Below, piece after piece: positions 21,600 to 32,584 of a stretch of DNA of 64,000 bases (the first letter of the stretch is position 1; each line of letters starts with the position of its first letter). The position numbers and the translations under genes are program-made. The notes beneath the pieces are model-generated. The model had not been told where the DNA came from. It did no database searches and worked only from the letters and a program-made list of their open reading frames with translations. The stretch comes from Ashinkailepas kermadecensis (taxonomy: Eukaryota; Arthropoda; Thecostraca; Neolepadidae): the NCBI GenBank assembly GCA_034440615.1, contig JAOTOM010003145.1, positions 62,001 to 126,000 of the forward strand, in the 5' to 3' direction.

Positions 21600-22570
21600 C
21601 GGCTGCTCAACGTGTATTTTCCGCAGATTGCACGATCGAGAGTAGAAAGGCCCTTCGGATAATTTTCTTTCGGGACCCATTCTTAATTTTCCGGTGCTCT
21701 GGTCGATTCGATGGAGTCTCCTTGTGGTTTTTGTGGTGAAGTCTATTTTTATAAGCCCCCTGCAGGCTATTTTTGGAACCCGGTACGATTCTTCTGGCTC
21801 TCGGTGCGTTTTTTCCGGTGCCCAAACAGGTTTCTTTTCCGGCGTCCGACGACTTCTTATTTTGTGGATCTTTTACGCAATTTTTCCGTCCGCAAGGTGA
21901 CATTCCGGGTATATATTGGTACATGGGAAGCCAGCTGCAACTTGTGGGGCTCCGGCACGACGTTTTGGCCCCAGTGACATTTTCAAGAGAAGCGGCGTGA
22001 ATTTTTTTTTGTCTAAGTGCGATTTTTTGGGGCCCCGTCGTCACTTGTTGGGATCCCTTGCGGTGGCTACGACACGTTTGTGGGGGCCCAACAAGTTTTG
22101 TGGGCTTTTCGAGCTATTGTTGAGATCCCAGATTGATTTTCCGTGTCCGGACTGTTTTTCATTTACCCGGCTTCATTTGTTGGGTGATCTCAACGAGACT
22201 TTTAGAGCCCCGGTGGGACCTGTCAGGCCTCTGGCGTGATCTTCAGGGGCCCGGGTGATAATTCTTAGTACCCCAGTCTCGGCGTGATTTTCAGGAGGCC
22301 CCGGCCCGACCGTTTGTGGCCCCCGTGGTGATTTTCTTGAATCCCGGCACGACTTGTTTGCGGCCCCAACGTGATTTTCAGGGGCCCAGGTGCAAACTTT
22401 TGAGGCCCAGGCGTCATTATCGGGGCCCCTGCGCTACGTTTGGGGGCCCCCAAAGTGATTTTTCTGAGCCCCGGTGCGATTTTTGGTGGGCCGAGTGAAA
22501 TTTGTAGGGAGCATAGCGCATTTTTTTCCTAAGCTCGGCGAATTCTTGGGGGCCCCACAACCTATCAGGA
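21600..22570. repeat. Degenerate repeat block related to 26.5-27.2 kb
   Basis: Segments such as GTGACATTCCGG, then CTGCAACTT..GGGGC and GGCGTCATTTGTT-like units occur in the same order here and at about 26730-27150. The two blocks are diverged direct copies of one repeat. Units are roughly 30 bp with a GGGGCCCCGGCGCGA-like core. No gene is present, and 22571-23056 also shows none. Confidence 0.6.
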
Positions 22571-24379
22571 GGGGGGGGGGGGCGGTGAGGAAACTGCCCA
22601 CAATTCCCCCTCCCCATTCGGTATGTCACTGTGCCATGCAATGATGCAACATAAGAATCCAGGAATAGTTCATCTGTTTCATCACTCACATGTGATTTCA
22701 ACTCCCCAGTTATCCAGACAGTTTGAGGAAAGTCAAACATCTGCTACATGGATCAGCAAGGATGGATTGTAAGGCAACATGGATACCATGGAATTCCGGT
22801 CACAGTAGTTATGCTGCAATACATACCTTCTTCAACAGACTGCTTTGGAGATGGATGAGTTCCTGAAGTTTGGTCAGGGTTGGAGTTGGAGGTGGATGGA
22901 GCAACACTGTGAAGGACATAACATATGGTTCAAGAGACTTGTTTCCATTAACAATATAGGGGATGAAGTAACATTTTCATTGACTTCTATGGTTTTCATT
23001 GGCTTCATTGACTTCTATGGTGTCCTGAGTAAGTAGGACAATGAAGATGGGTTTCTGTTATATGCAGTGGCGTCGCCACGAAATTCTTCCAGGGGGGCAA
23101 GGTCGAAAGGGGGCCTCCTGTTACCCGAAAGGGGCCTCCATTGTGTTAGGGTCTCATATTGTTTTTAGGCTCTTATACTATGGTTCGAGGATGGGGAACA
23201 TGATTTCATACTGTTTTTTGTTTGTTCTTGGCATGGTGCATCATTTACTCAAAACGCAATAGCACTAATCATTTTGGCTGAAAACTGGGCCATACCAGGG
23301 TATAAATGAGTAATATTTGGATAAATGCATAAGTGCCAAAACAAACCATCGTCTCAATGCTTTCTCGAATCTTTCCGCTGGCCTCTAGATTGCAGCGAGC
23401 TGGCGGGGCTGGTGCTAAGCATATCTTACAGATATCTGCCATTGATCAACTCACTTTTAAGTCCTCCAAGTCTAACTGAATATAGCTAGATTCATCACTA
23501 CTGTTATTTATTCCCATCAGCTTGATGTCATAAGCAAAGCTTGAACGACCATTTCTCAGTCCAAGGACGACAATTTCGTAAAGGTGACAACGAGAAGTGG
23601 ATTCATTAGTTTTTTTAGCGTCATCTTAGGAATTTGTTTATTTTTATAACATTTGGTGCTGGCTGCAAGGCAACTATCACACGAGCTAAAATATATCCTC
23701 AGCGAATAAATTCACGGCAAGAACAAGCATTGAACACCAATGCATAAATGACAATGCAACAATGCAACAATGTCAGTACATACATAATCCAAGCCTTCAC
23801 ATTCCACGCCGTCACGCCCATCGTTTTCGCTGTGCTGTGCCGTTTTGTAAATGACGTTGAGAAGGTATGGAAGCTGGGAAGCTCTAATCATGCAAGCTGT
23901 TAGTTAGTTAGTTAGTTAGTTATTGTGGTTTAGGGGCGCATCGCATGCAGGCTGTAATAACAGAAAAGAAGTTTGTTGGAAGAAAATGTATTTAAAAACA
24001 TCATTCATCCCATTTCATATGGGGCATGGATGTTGTATTGCATGCTTATGAGGGGTAATTTGTCCCCTCAATGTTGGCTTTTCCCCATGGGCGTATGTTT
24101 CGGAAAATTATTGAGGGACCAGTGGAGTACCTATATTTGCGTCAAGCAGGAGGGGGCAAACGGATTTGCAGGGGGGGAGGGCACCTACGCCCATTAAAAA
24201 GTCCTTGGATTTCGACCGCTATTTTGTCAAAGGGTACATTTCGAAATAATATGATTAGTCATCACATAAATTGTCCTGTGGAGGGGCCTAATCTACCACT
24301 ATGGTTTCTGATTGGTCGGATTTCAACCCTAACTCCACCACTCAGTTCTAAGGTTTTCTTTTGGTATCCCTTGATAAGT

Positions 24380-26440
24380 TACCTCACACTGCTGAAATTA
24401 CACCCATACCACAAACCCGGATCGGTATCCCAAAAAAATCAAGCTGGAGCCCTCCAAAAAAAGGAGAGAGAGAGAGAGCAAATAAATGTCAGGGTCAGGA
24501 AAATGGCTCTGTTGCACCGAACATTTTTTTCAAGATACCTTCAAAAATTGCGTATGACTTCGAAAAGCATACCGGATCTCGAAAAATCGAGGTGGGATAC
24601 ATGGCGTCAGAGGTTCGAAAAATCAGGCCGGGATTCGGACTTTTAATAAAAAAACAGAAAAGATCCACAAAAATCGCGTTGAGCCCAGAAAGCTCGCGTT
24701 GGGTCTCAGGAACCACGTGCCTGGGCGCGATAAGTCGCGCTGGGACCCAGAAAAAATCGCACCGAAGCCCCAGAATCATACTGGGGCCCCACAAATGTGT
24801 GTCAGAAGCCCCAAATATACACAGCGGGACCCTAAGAGTACAACGTTGCCAGAAAGTACAGCTAACCCTCCAAAGCGCACAAAAGTCTCCCAAAAAGCGA
24901 TAGGGCCTTAAAACATGCGTTGCAGCCCTAAATAAACATACCGGGAGCTCTAAGAAAAATACACTGCAAGCTCGCAAGGCGCACAGGGGCCATGAGAACG
25001 CACAAGGGCCTGGAAAAGAGGCTGGGGCCACGAAAGGCAACATGGTTCCAAAACGTACAAAACGACCGGGAGCTAGATAAACACATCGGGATCTTCGAAA
25101 ACGCCCTGACCCGTAAAAAATACTCCGTGCACAAAAAAACGCAACAAAGCCCTAAAACGAGCAGGGTTTAGAAGATGTATTAGGCCCATAACTTCAAAGT
25201 AAAATGTATTACCCACCACGTTAAAATACAAAATTTTACAATTTCAGGCATTGCAGTTCATAGCACCCGCTCGCCACAACGGCAACGTCAGTGCACGTGC
25301 ACACCCATTTTTCATATTCGGTGCGTTCGCCACACTTCGTGCGATGCTATGGTTTCTGCTAGGCCTTCTGCGTTTTGCTAATTGCTGCCACATGATAGAC
25401 TTGCACCATATTTGGCGTGATGGAATAATTCGCATGGGCGTTCGCTTCGAAAAGTCGATTGATTAAATTCGATCATTAGTTTCCTACTTCCCACATTTTC
25501 TGGTAGCTATGAAATGCGGTTTCCGCTGAACTTTGATGCACTTCATATCTTTGCTGCTATCCTCCCAGATTGGATACCGAACCGAGGCCAAGCCTCGGCG
25601 TTTTTTTTTACCCGTTGCGTCTTTCTTGGTCTATGATTGTGTATTATGGCTCCAATCCATTTTTGTTAGGGGCCTAAAGCATTTTCGAACCCCCTGCTAG
25701 TTTTAGGGTTTGTTGAATTTTTGTACACCGAGGATTTTGACGTGTCAGGGCGTTTTCGAAGATCCCGATGTGTTTATTTAGCGCCGGTCTTTTTGTTTGT
25801 TTTGGAACCATGTTGCCTTTTGCGGCCCCAGCCACCTTTTCAGGCTATTGTGCGTTATCATGACCCCTGTGTGCCTTGAGAGCTTCCGGTGTATTTTTTA
25901 GACCTCCCGGTATGTATATTTATGGCTGCAACGCTTGTGTTAAGGCCCTGTCGCTTTTTGTGAGACTGTGCGCTTTGGAGGGACTTTTGTGAGACTGTGC
26001 GCCAGTTGTATTTTCGGCCCCCGTTGTGCTCTTAGGGTCCCGATGTGTTTATTTTGGGCTTCTGACGCACACTTGTGGGGCCCAAGTACAATTTTGGGGC
26101 TTCGGAACGATGTTTCTAGGTCCCAGAGTGGCTTATCGCACCCAGGCGCGTGGTTCCGGAGACCCAACCCCAGTTTTCTGGGCTCAATACGATTTTGTGA
26201 AACTTTTCTGACTTTTTTTAAAGTCCGAATCCCGGCCTGATTTCTCGAGCACTTGGCGCCATGTTTTTGTATCCCACCTCGATTGTTCGAGATCCGGTTT
26301 GTTTTTCGGTGCCGTACGCAATTTGTGAAGGCATCTGATAATATGTTCGTTGCTCCAGAGCCATTTTTTTACCTGGGCATTTAGTTGTTGGAATCCATCC
26401 TTATTTTGGAGGGCTCCAGCTTGATTTGTGTTTGTGTTTG
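24380..26440. repeat. Long imperfect inverted repeat
   Basis: The arm 24380-25170 read in reverse matches the arm 25660-26440. Landmarks occur in the same order in both: a GTGGGGCCC.. block, GGGGCTTCGG, CGTGGTTCC.GAGACCCAAC, AAGTCCGAATCCCGGCCTGA, ATCCCACCTCGAT and GGAGGGCTCCAGCTTGAT. By eye the identity is roughly 80%. The spacer of about 490 bp is unrelated. A transcript across it could fold into a long hairpin. Confidence 0.8.
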
Positions 26441-26459
26441 TGGTCACACTGTGCTTGTA

Positions 26460-28590
26460 TTTAGCTGCGTTGTATTTAGCTGTGGCCCCAACGCGATTTT
26501 GGCGGTTCCTGTCGCAATTTTTCGGGCCTCGGAGCGAGTTTTCCGGGGCTCGCCGTATTTATTTGGAGACCCATACGCGAATTCTGGTGGACCGACGCGA
26601 ATTTTGGTGGCCCCAGCGCGATTTTTGAGGCCCCCGACACGATTCTTGGGAGCTTATCCCTCTCAGGATGGATGGGGCATTTGCCCCTTTGATATAGCAC
26701 TGCGGCCACTGAAGGAGTTTTTTTCCGTCCCAGAGTGACATTCCGGTTAAAATTGATTTTGGGGGCAGCTGCAACTTTTGGGGCCCCGGCGCGACCTTCT
26801 GGGCCTCCAGTGTGATTTTCAAGGGATGCGACGCGACTTTTTTGGGTCCAATGTGATCTTTTGGGCCCCGACGTCATTTTCTTGGATCCCTAGCGCGAGC
26901 TATAGCGGCCTCGACACTTTTTGGGGTCCAATGCGTTTTGGAGGCTTTTGGCGTCATTGTTGGGCCCACAGAGTGATTATTCATGTCCGGATTGTTCTTC
27001 GTTGCTCCGGCGTCATTTGTTTTGGTCCCAATGAGACTTTTGGGGCACGGTACGACCTGTCGTGCCCCTGGCATGATTTTCGTGGTCCGGGCGTGAATTT
27101 TCGGTACCCCAGGCTCAGCGTAATTTGAGGGGGCCCCGGCCGGATCTTTTGGGGCCCATATCGTGATTTTAAAATATCCAGACTCGACTCTTACTATTTC
27201 TTAGGTGGTTCTTCTTGCAAATTATAGGCCTCCTGTCGCGTCGTCTCATTTCCTAGAGCCTTTTTACCGGTTTTCGATGTCTCCTTGTGTGTCCTACCCT
27301 CCTCCATATTCAATGGTCCTCCTCTCCCGTCTTGGAGGGCCTCTTGCATTCTGGGGCCCCTTTAACATGGCATGGGGCTTCCTCTCATCTTCGAGGGGCA
27401 TTTTCTGCCAAATTAGGGGCCTCTTGCCACGCCTCGTGTTCCTCCTCCTTTATCCTGGCAAAGCCTTACCCGTCTTGAGGGATCTTCAATTTTGGAAACC
27501 TCACCTCCTTCCATACCTGCTATCACTCCCATCTTAAGGGCCTCCTCTCATTTCCTGGGAACTCTTTCCGGTCTTCGGGACCTCATTTGGTCCTAGAGAC
27601 CTACTCCTTCCCGAGTCCGGCAGGTGCCTCATTTCTCCTCTAGAGGCCTTCTTTTTTCAAATTAGGGGCCTCCTCTCACGTCTTGGGGGCCTCCTGCTCT
27701 GCGTTCTCCTGCTCTGCGCTCTGGATTCGATCTTTACCCATCTTAGGGGTGGTCTCTTATCTCCTGGTGGACTCCTCTTCTCTCCCAGGCGCCGCCTCTG
27801 CTAAATTACTGGCAACCTTTCCTATCTTAGTGGCCTTGTTATTTCCCGGGGACCTTCTTAGCCGTCTTCGAGCCTTCTTTTCCGCTTGGGAGCCATCTCT
27901 CTTATCCAATGGCCTTTCTCTCCTATTTTAGGGGCCTCCTCGTTCATCATGGGGTCTCGTTTCCGATCTTGTGTCGTTCTCTTCCGAATTAGGTGCCTCC
28001 TGCCACGTCTCTGGATCATCCTTTTCTATGTCGGTGGAACCTCACCCGTTTGGGGCCTGCTTTTGCGTCTCCAAAACCTCATCTCATATTTTCCTTCCTT
28101 TTCCGTCTTAGGTCCTCCTCTCATATTCTGGGGCCTCCTGTCCGGTGTTGGAGCCTCTTTTGCAATCCTGGTTGCCTCCGTGCCATTTTTGACACTCTCT
28201 TGATTTCTGGGGACTCCTACCCTCTCCTAGTTGACTCCTTTTTCAAATTAGGGGCCTCCTCTCACGTCATGGGGGCCTCCTCATCTGTGTCTGGAGCCTC
28301 ATTATCCTCTTAGCAGGGTGCTTTTGCGTCCTAGTCCTAGATCTTCTCTTCGAAGTTCCTCCTCTTCCAAAATATGGGCCTCATCTGGCTGGTCTCGGTG
28401 GCCTTCTCTCATTCCTGCGGAAACCTTCCTACCCGTCTTGGGGCCCCTATTGCGTCCGGAGAACTCTCCCCTATCAGGTCTTAATTTTATATTGCAGGGG
28501 CATCTTCCGTCTTGGGGGCCTCGTGTTCCAACTTAAGAATATCCTGCCACCCATCGGAAGCCTTTTCGTCTAACCTGGGTGGCTTCTTGC
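26460..28590. repeat. Degenerate GC-rich arrays inside the giant element
   Basis: From 26460 to 27180 units of about 30 bp carry GGGGCCCCGGCGCGA-like cores. From 27200 to 28590 the units change to pyrimidine-rich variants of GGGGCCTCCTCTC...TCCTGGGG. The frames lacking stop codons are not coding. Confidence 0.7.
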
Positions 28591-31580
28591 CCGTCTCGGT
28601 GGCATCCTTTCCGTCCTGAGGGCCTCCTTTTCGTGCTGGGGTCTCCTTTTCGTCCTGGGGCCTCCTTTTCGTCCTGGGGGCTACCTTCCTATCTCTGTTC
28701 TCTGTTCTACGTCTAGTCCTATGTCCTTTTCGTCCTTGGGTGCATCCTTTTCGTTCTAGGGGCCTCCTTTTCGTCCTGGGGCCTCCTTTTAGTCCTGGGG
28801 GCCTCCTCCCAATCTCTGTTCTACGTCTTGGGGCATCCTTGCGTTATGGGGCATCCTTTTCGTCCTGGGGGCCTCCTTTTCGTCCTGGGGGCCACCTCAC
28901 AATCTCTGTTCTACGTCTTAGGGGCCTCCTTTTCGTCCTGGTGACCTCCTTTTCGTCCTGGGGGCCTCCTTTTCGTCCTGGGAGCCACCTCACAATCTCT
29001 GTTCTACGTCTTAGGGGCCTCCTTTTCGTCCTGGGGGCCTCCTTTTCGTCCTGGGGGCCTCCTTTTCGTCCTGGGGACCTCATCCCAATCCCTGTTCTAC
29101 GTCTTTGGGGCATCCTTTTCGTCCATTGGTGCATCCTTTTCGTCCTGGGGTTGGTTGGTTGATTGTTGGAGTGTAGGGTCGCGTGGACTGCGTCTTTCGT
29201 CCTGGGGCCTTCTTTTCGTCCTGGGAGCCTCCTTTTCGTCCTGGGGGCCTCCTTTTCGTCCTGGGGGCCTCCTTTTCGTCCTGGGGGCCTCCTTTCGTCC
29301 TGGGGGCCTCCTCCCAACCTCTGTTCTACGTCTTGGTGCCTTCCTTTTCGTCCTGGGGCCTCCTTTTCGTCCTGGGCCTGCTTTTCGTCCCGGGGGCCTC
29401 CTTTTCGTCCTGGGGGCCTCCTCCCAATCTCTGTTCTACGTCTTGGGGGCTTCCTTTGCGTTATGGGGCATCCTTTTCGTCCTGGGGGCCACCTCACAAT
29501 CTCTGTTCTACGTCTTAGGGGCATCCTTTTCGTCCTGGTGGCCTCCTTGTCGTCCTGGGGGCCTCCTTTTCGTCCTGGTGACCTCCTTTTCGTCCTGGGG
29601 GCCTCCTTTTCGTCCTGGGGGCCACCTCACAATCTCTGTTCTACGTCTTAGGGGCCTCCTTTTCGTCCTGGGGGCCTCCTTTTCGTCCTGGGGCCTCCTT
29701 TTCGTCCTGGGGGCCTCCTTGTCATCCTGGGGGCCTCCTTTTCGTCCTGGGGGCCTCCTTTTCGTCCTGGGGGCCTCCTTTTCGTCCTGGGGACCTCATC
29801 CCAATCTCTGTTCTACGTCTTTGGGGCATCCTTTTCGTCCATTGGTGCATCCTTTTCGTCCTGGGGTTGGTTGGTTGATTGTTGGAGTGTAGGGGCGCAT
29901 GGACTGCGTCTTTCTTCCTGGGGCCTTCTTTTCGTCCTGGGAGCCTCCTTTTCGTCCTGGGGCCTCCTTTTCGTCCTGGGGGCCTCCTTTTCGTCCTGGG
30001 GGCCTCCTTTCGTCCTGGGGACCTCATCCCAATCTCTGTTCTACGTCTTTGGGGCATCCTTTTCGACCTTTGGTGCATCCTTTTCGTCCTGGGGTTGGTT
30101 GGTTGATTGTTGGAGTGTAGGGGCACATGGACTGTCTTTCGTCCTGGGGGCCTCCTTTTCGGCCTGGGAGCTTTCTTTTCGTCCTGGGGCCTCATTTTCG
30201 TCCTGGGGGTCCTCCTTTTCGTCCTGGGGCTACCTTCCTATCTATGTTCTCTGTTCTACGTCTAGTCCTACGTCCTTTTCGTCCTTGGGTGCATCCTTTT
30301 CGTTCTAGGGGCCTCCTTTTCGTCCTGGGGCCTCCTTTTAGTCCTGGGGGCCTCCTCCCAATCTCTGTTCTACGTCTTGGGGCATCCTTGCGTTATGGGG
30401 CATCCTTTTTGTCCTGGGGGCCTCCTTTTCGTCCCGGGGGCCACCTCACAATCTCTGTTCTACGTTTTAGGGCCTCCTTTTCGTCCTGGAGGCCTCCTTT
30501 TCGTCCTGGGGGCCTCCTTTTCGTCCTGGGGCGTCCTTTTAGTCCTAGGGCCTCCTTTTCGTCCTGGGGACCTCACCCCAATCTCTGTTCTACGTCTTTG
30601 GGGCATCCTTTTCGTCCTTTGGTGCATCCTTTTCGTCCTGGGGTTGGTTGGTTGATTGTTGGAGTGTAGGGGCGCATGGACTGCGTCTTTCGTCCTGGGG
30701 GGCCTCGTTTTCGTCCTGGGAGCTTCCTTTTCGTCCTGGGGGCCTCCTTTTCGTCCTGGGGGCCTCCTTTTCGTCCTGGGGGCCTCCTCCCAATCTCTGT
30801 TCTACGTCCTGTGCCTTCTTTTCGTCCTGGCGGCCTCCTTTTCGTCCCGGGGAGCCTCCTTTTCGTCCTGGGGGCCTCCTCCCAATCTCTGTTCTACGTC
30901 TTGGGGCCTCCTTTTCGTCCTTGGGTGCATCCTTTTCGTCCTGGGGTCTCCTTTTCGTCCTGGGGGCCTCCTCCCAATCTCTGTTCTACGTCTTGGTGCC
31001 TCCTTTTCGTCCTGGGGCCTCCTTTTCGTCCTGGGGGGCCTCCTTTTCGTCCTGGGGGCCTCCTTCCAATCTCTGTTCTACGTCTTGGGGCCTCCTTTTC
31101 GTCCTTGGGTGCATCCTTTTCGTCATGGAGTCTCCTTTTCGTCCTGGGGGCCTCCTTTTCGTCCTGGGGGCCTCCTCCCAATCTCTGTTCTACGTCTTGA
31201 GGCCTCCGTTTCGTCATGAGGGCCTCCTCCCAATCTCTGTTCTACGTCTTGGGGCCTCTTTTTCGTCCTGGAGGCCTCTTTTTCGTCCCGGGGGGCCTCC
31301 TTTTCGTCCTGGGGGCCTCCTCCCAATCTCTGTTCTACGTCTTGAGGCCTCCTTTTCGTCATGGGGGCCTCCTCTCAATCTCTGTTCTACGTCTTGGGGC
31401 CTCTTTTTCGTCCTGGGGGCCTCCTTTTCGTCCCAGGGGGCCTCCTTTTCGTCCTGGGGGCCTCCTCCCAATCTCTGTTCTACGTCTTGAGGCCTCCTTT
31501 TCGTCATGGGGCCTCCTTTTCGTCATGGGGCCTCCTTTTCGTCCTGGGGGCCCCCTCCCAATCTCTGTTCTACGTCTCTT
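28590..31580. repeat. 20-bp unit array with higher-order structure
   Basis: The unit CTTTTCGTCCTGGGGGCCTC repeats for about 3 kb. It is interrupted by a second block, CCCAATCTCTGTTCTACGTC, more than 15 times. A third block (GGTTGGTTGGTTGATTGTTG...) occurs near 29151, 29869, 30102 and 30643. A segment at 28680-28860 recurs at 30229-30412, showing larger duplications. Open frames up to 280 residues occur in all frames and are artefacts of the repeat. Confidence 0.93.
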
Positions 31581-31793
31581 ATAGAGACCTGATTATATTT
31601 CCTGGTGGCCTCGTCAGTTTTGAGGCCTCATTGACAGCATGATATTCTGTCCCGTCGACCTCCTTGCTCACCTTTTTTGCTGTGCATTTGCGGATAGGGG
31701 CCTCCTCAAATTTCAGGGGGGCGGCGCCCCCTGTTTCACGGCAGGGGGGCGACTGCCCCCTGCCCCCCCGGTGGCGACGCCCTTGGTTATATG

Positions 31794-32584
31794 CATTGTA
31801 GAAGCAATGTTATAATGCAGCTTTTATACCCCAGTGAGAATGGTATGGATTCACTCATAAGTGAATTTGCAAACATACTGATATATCAGTTAACAACAAT
31901 GCAGGGAGCTATGTGATCAACATGGTCTGTGCCCTAAAGCCCAAATAACTAAGTAACAATGCAGGGAATCTGCTGCATAACAGTTTGACCATAAATTAGC
32001 CATGATATATGGCATCATACTTCCCATGCTATTTAGAATAGTGAGCTATATTTTGTGTACAAACATCAGGACATTATAAATTTTAATTAACATTACACAC
32101 ATCAGTTCCTAACAAGTGTCAGCAATACATTTCCTTCATGTGCTTTAAGCATGATTCAAGAAAGCACTGTCATCGATTTTAAACTTGCAAAAAGAGTGGG
32201 CCGCCTGGCATTTTGAGTGCTATTTGAGTGAATTTGCTGTCTTGTTAGTGAACTGACCACTTATTGAGATATAAGTACTTTAACTTTGCCTGCTTCCATC
32301 ATGAAAATTGGTCATTTTCCAATACATCAGAAATCATCAGAATAACTTCTTGTCCACAAACCGGTGTATGCATTTCTATGAATTTCTCATATTTATTAAC
32401 ACAAATGATGTAGATCTGATCTGCAAATTTATAACTCAGAAAATGTTATCAGCACAGGATTCCATTCCTGAAAATATAGTACTTTCAACATGTTATTGTT
32501 CTTTATGAAGCAATAAGTGCAATGCTCTCATGCAGCATGCAGATGGAGGTTCATCACGTGCACCAGGTGGCACAAAAAGAGATA
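31794..32584. other. Intergenic region, nothing recognised
   Basis: AT-rich sequence. Near 31920 there is a tail-like motif (GCCCTAAAGCCCAAATAACTAA), which also occurs near 6970. No coding frame has landmarks. Confidence 0.5.

Larger units (their letters stand above)
23065..31785. mobile_element. Giant non-autonomous hAT-like element, 8.7 kb
   Basis: The left end reads CAGTGGCGTCGCCACG and the right end, reversed, reads CAAGGGCGTCGCCACC, so 13 of the first 15 bases agree. GTTATATG flanks both ends exactly (23057-23064 and 31786-31793), an 8-bp target duplication as made by hAT-superfamily transposases. The interior has no transposase. It holds about 1 kb of ordinary sequence, an imperfect inverted repeat (24380-26440), diverged GC-rich arrays and a 3-kb array of a 20-bp unit. 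A 405-bp element at 41208 has the same type of ends and also an 8-bp duplication. Nested insertions inside the span are possible. Confidence 0.68.

Noticed and set aside
28740..31642. Long open frames (up to 280 codons) on both strands
   Set aside because: All frames are open because the 20-bp unit lacks stop codons; no domain, start context or splice sites.
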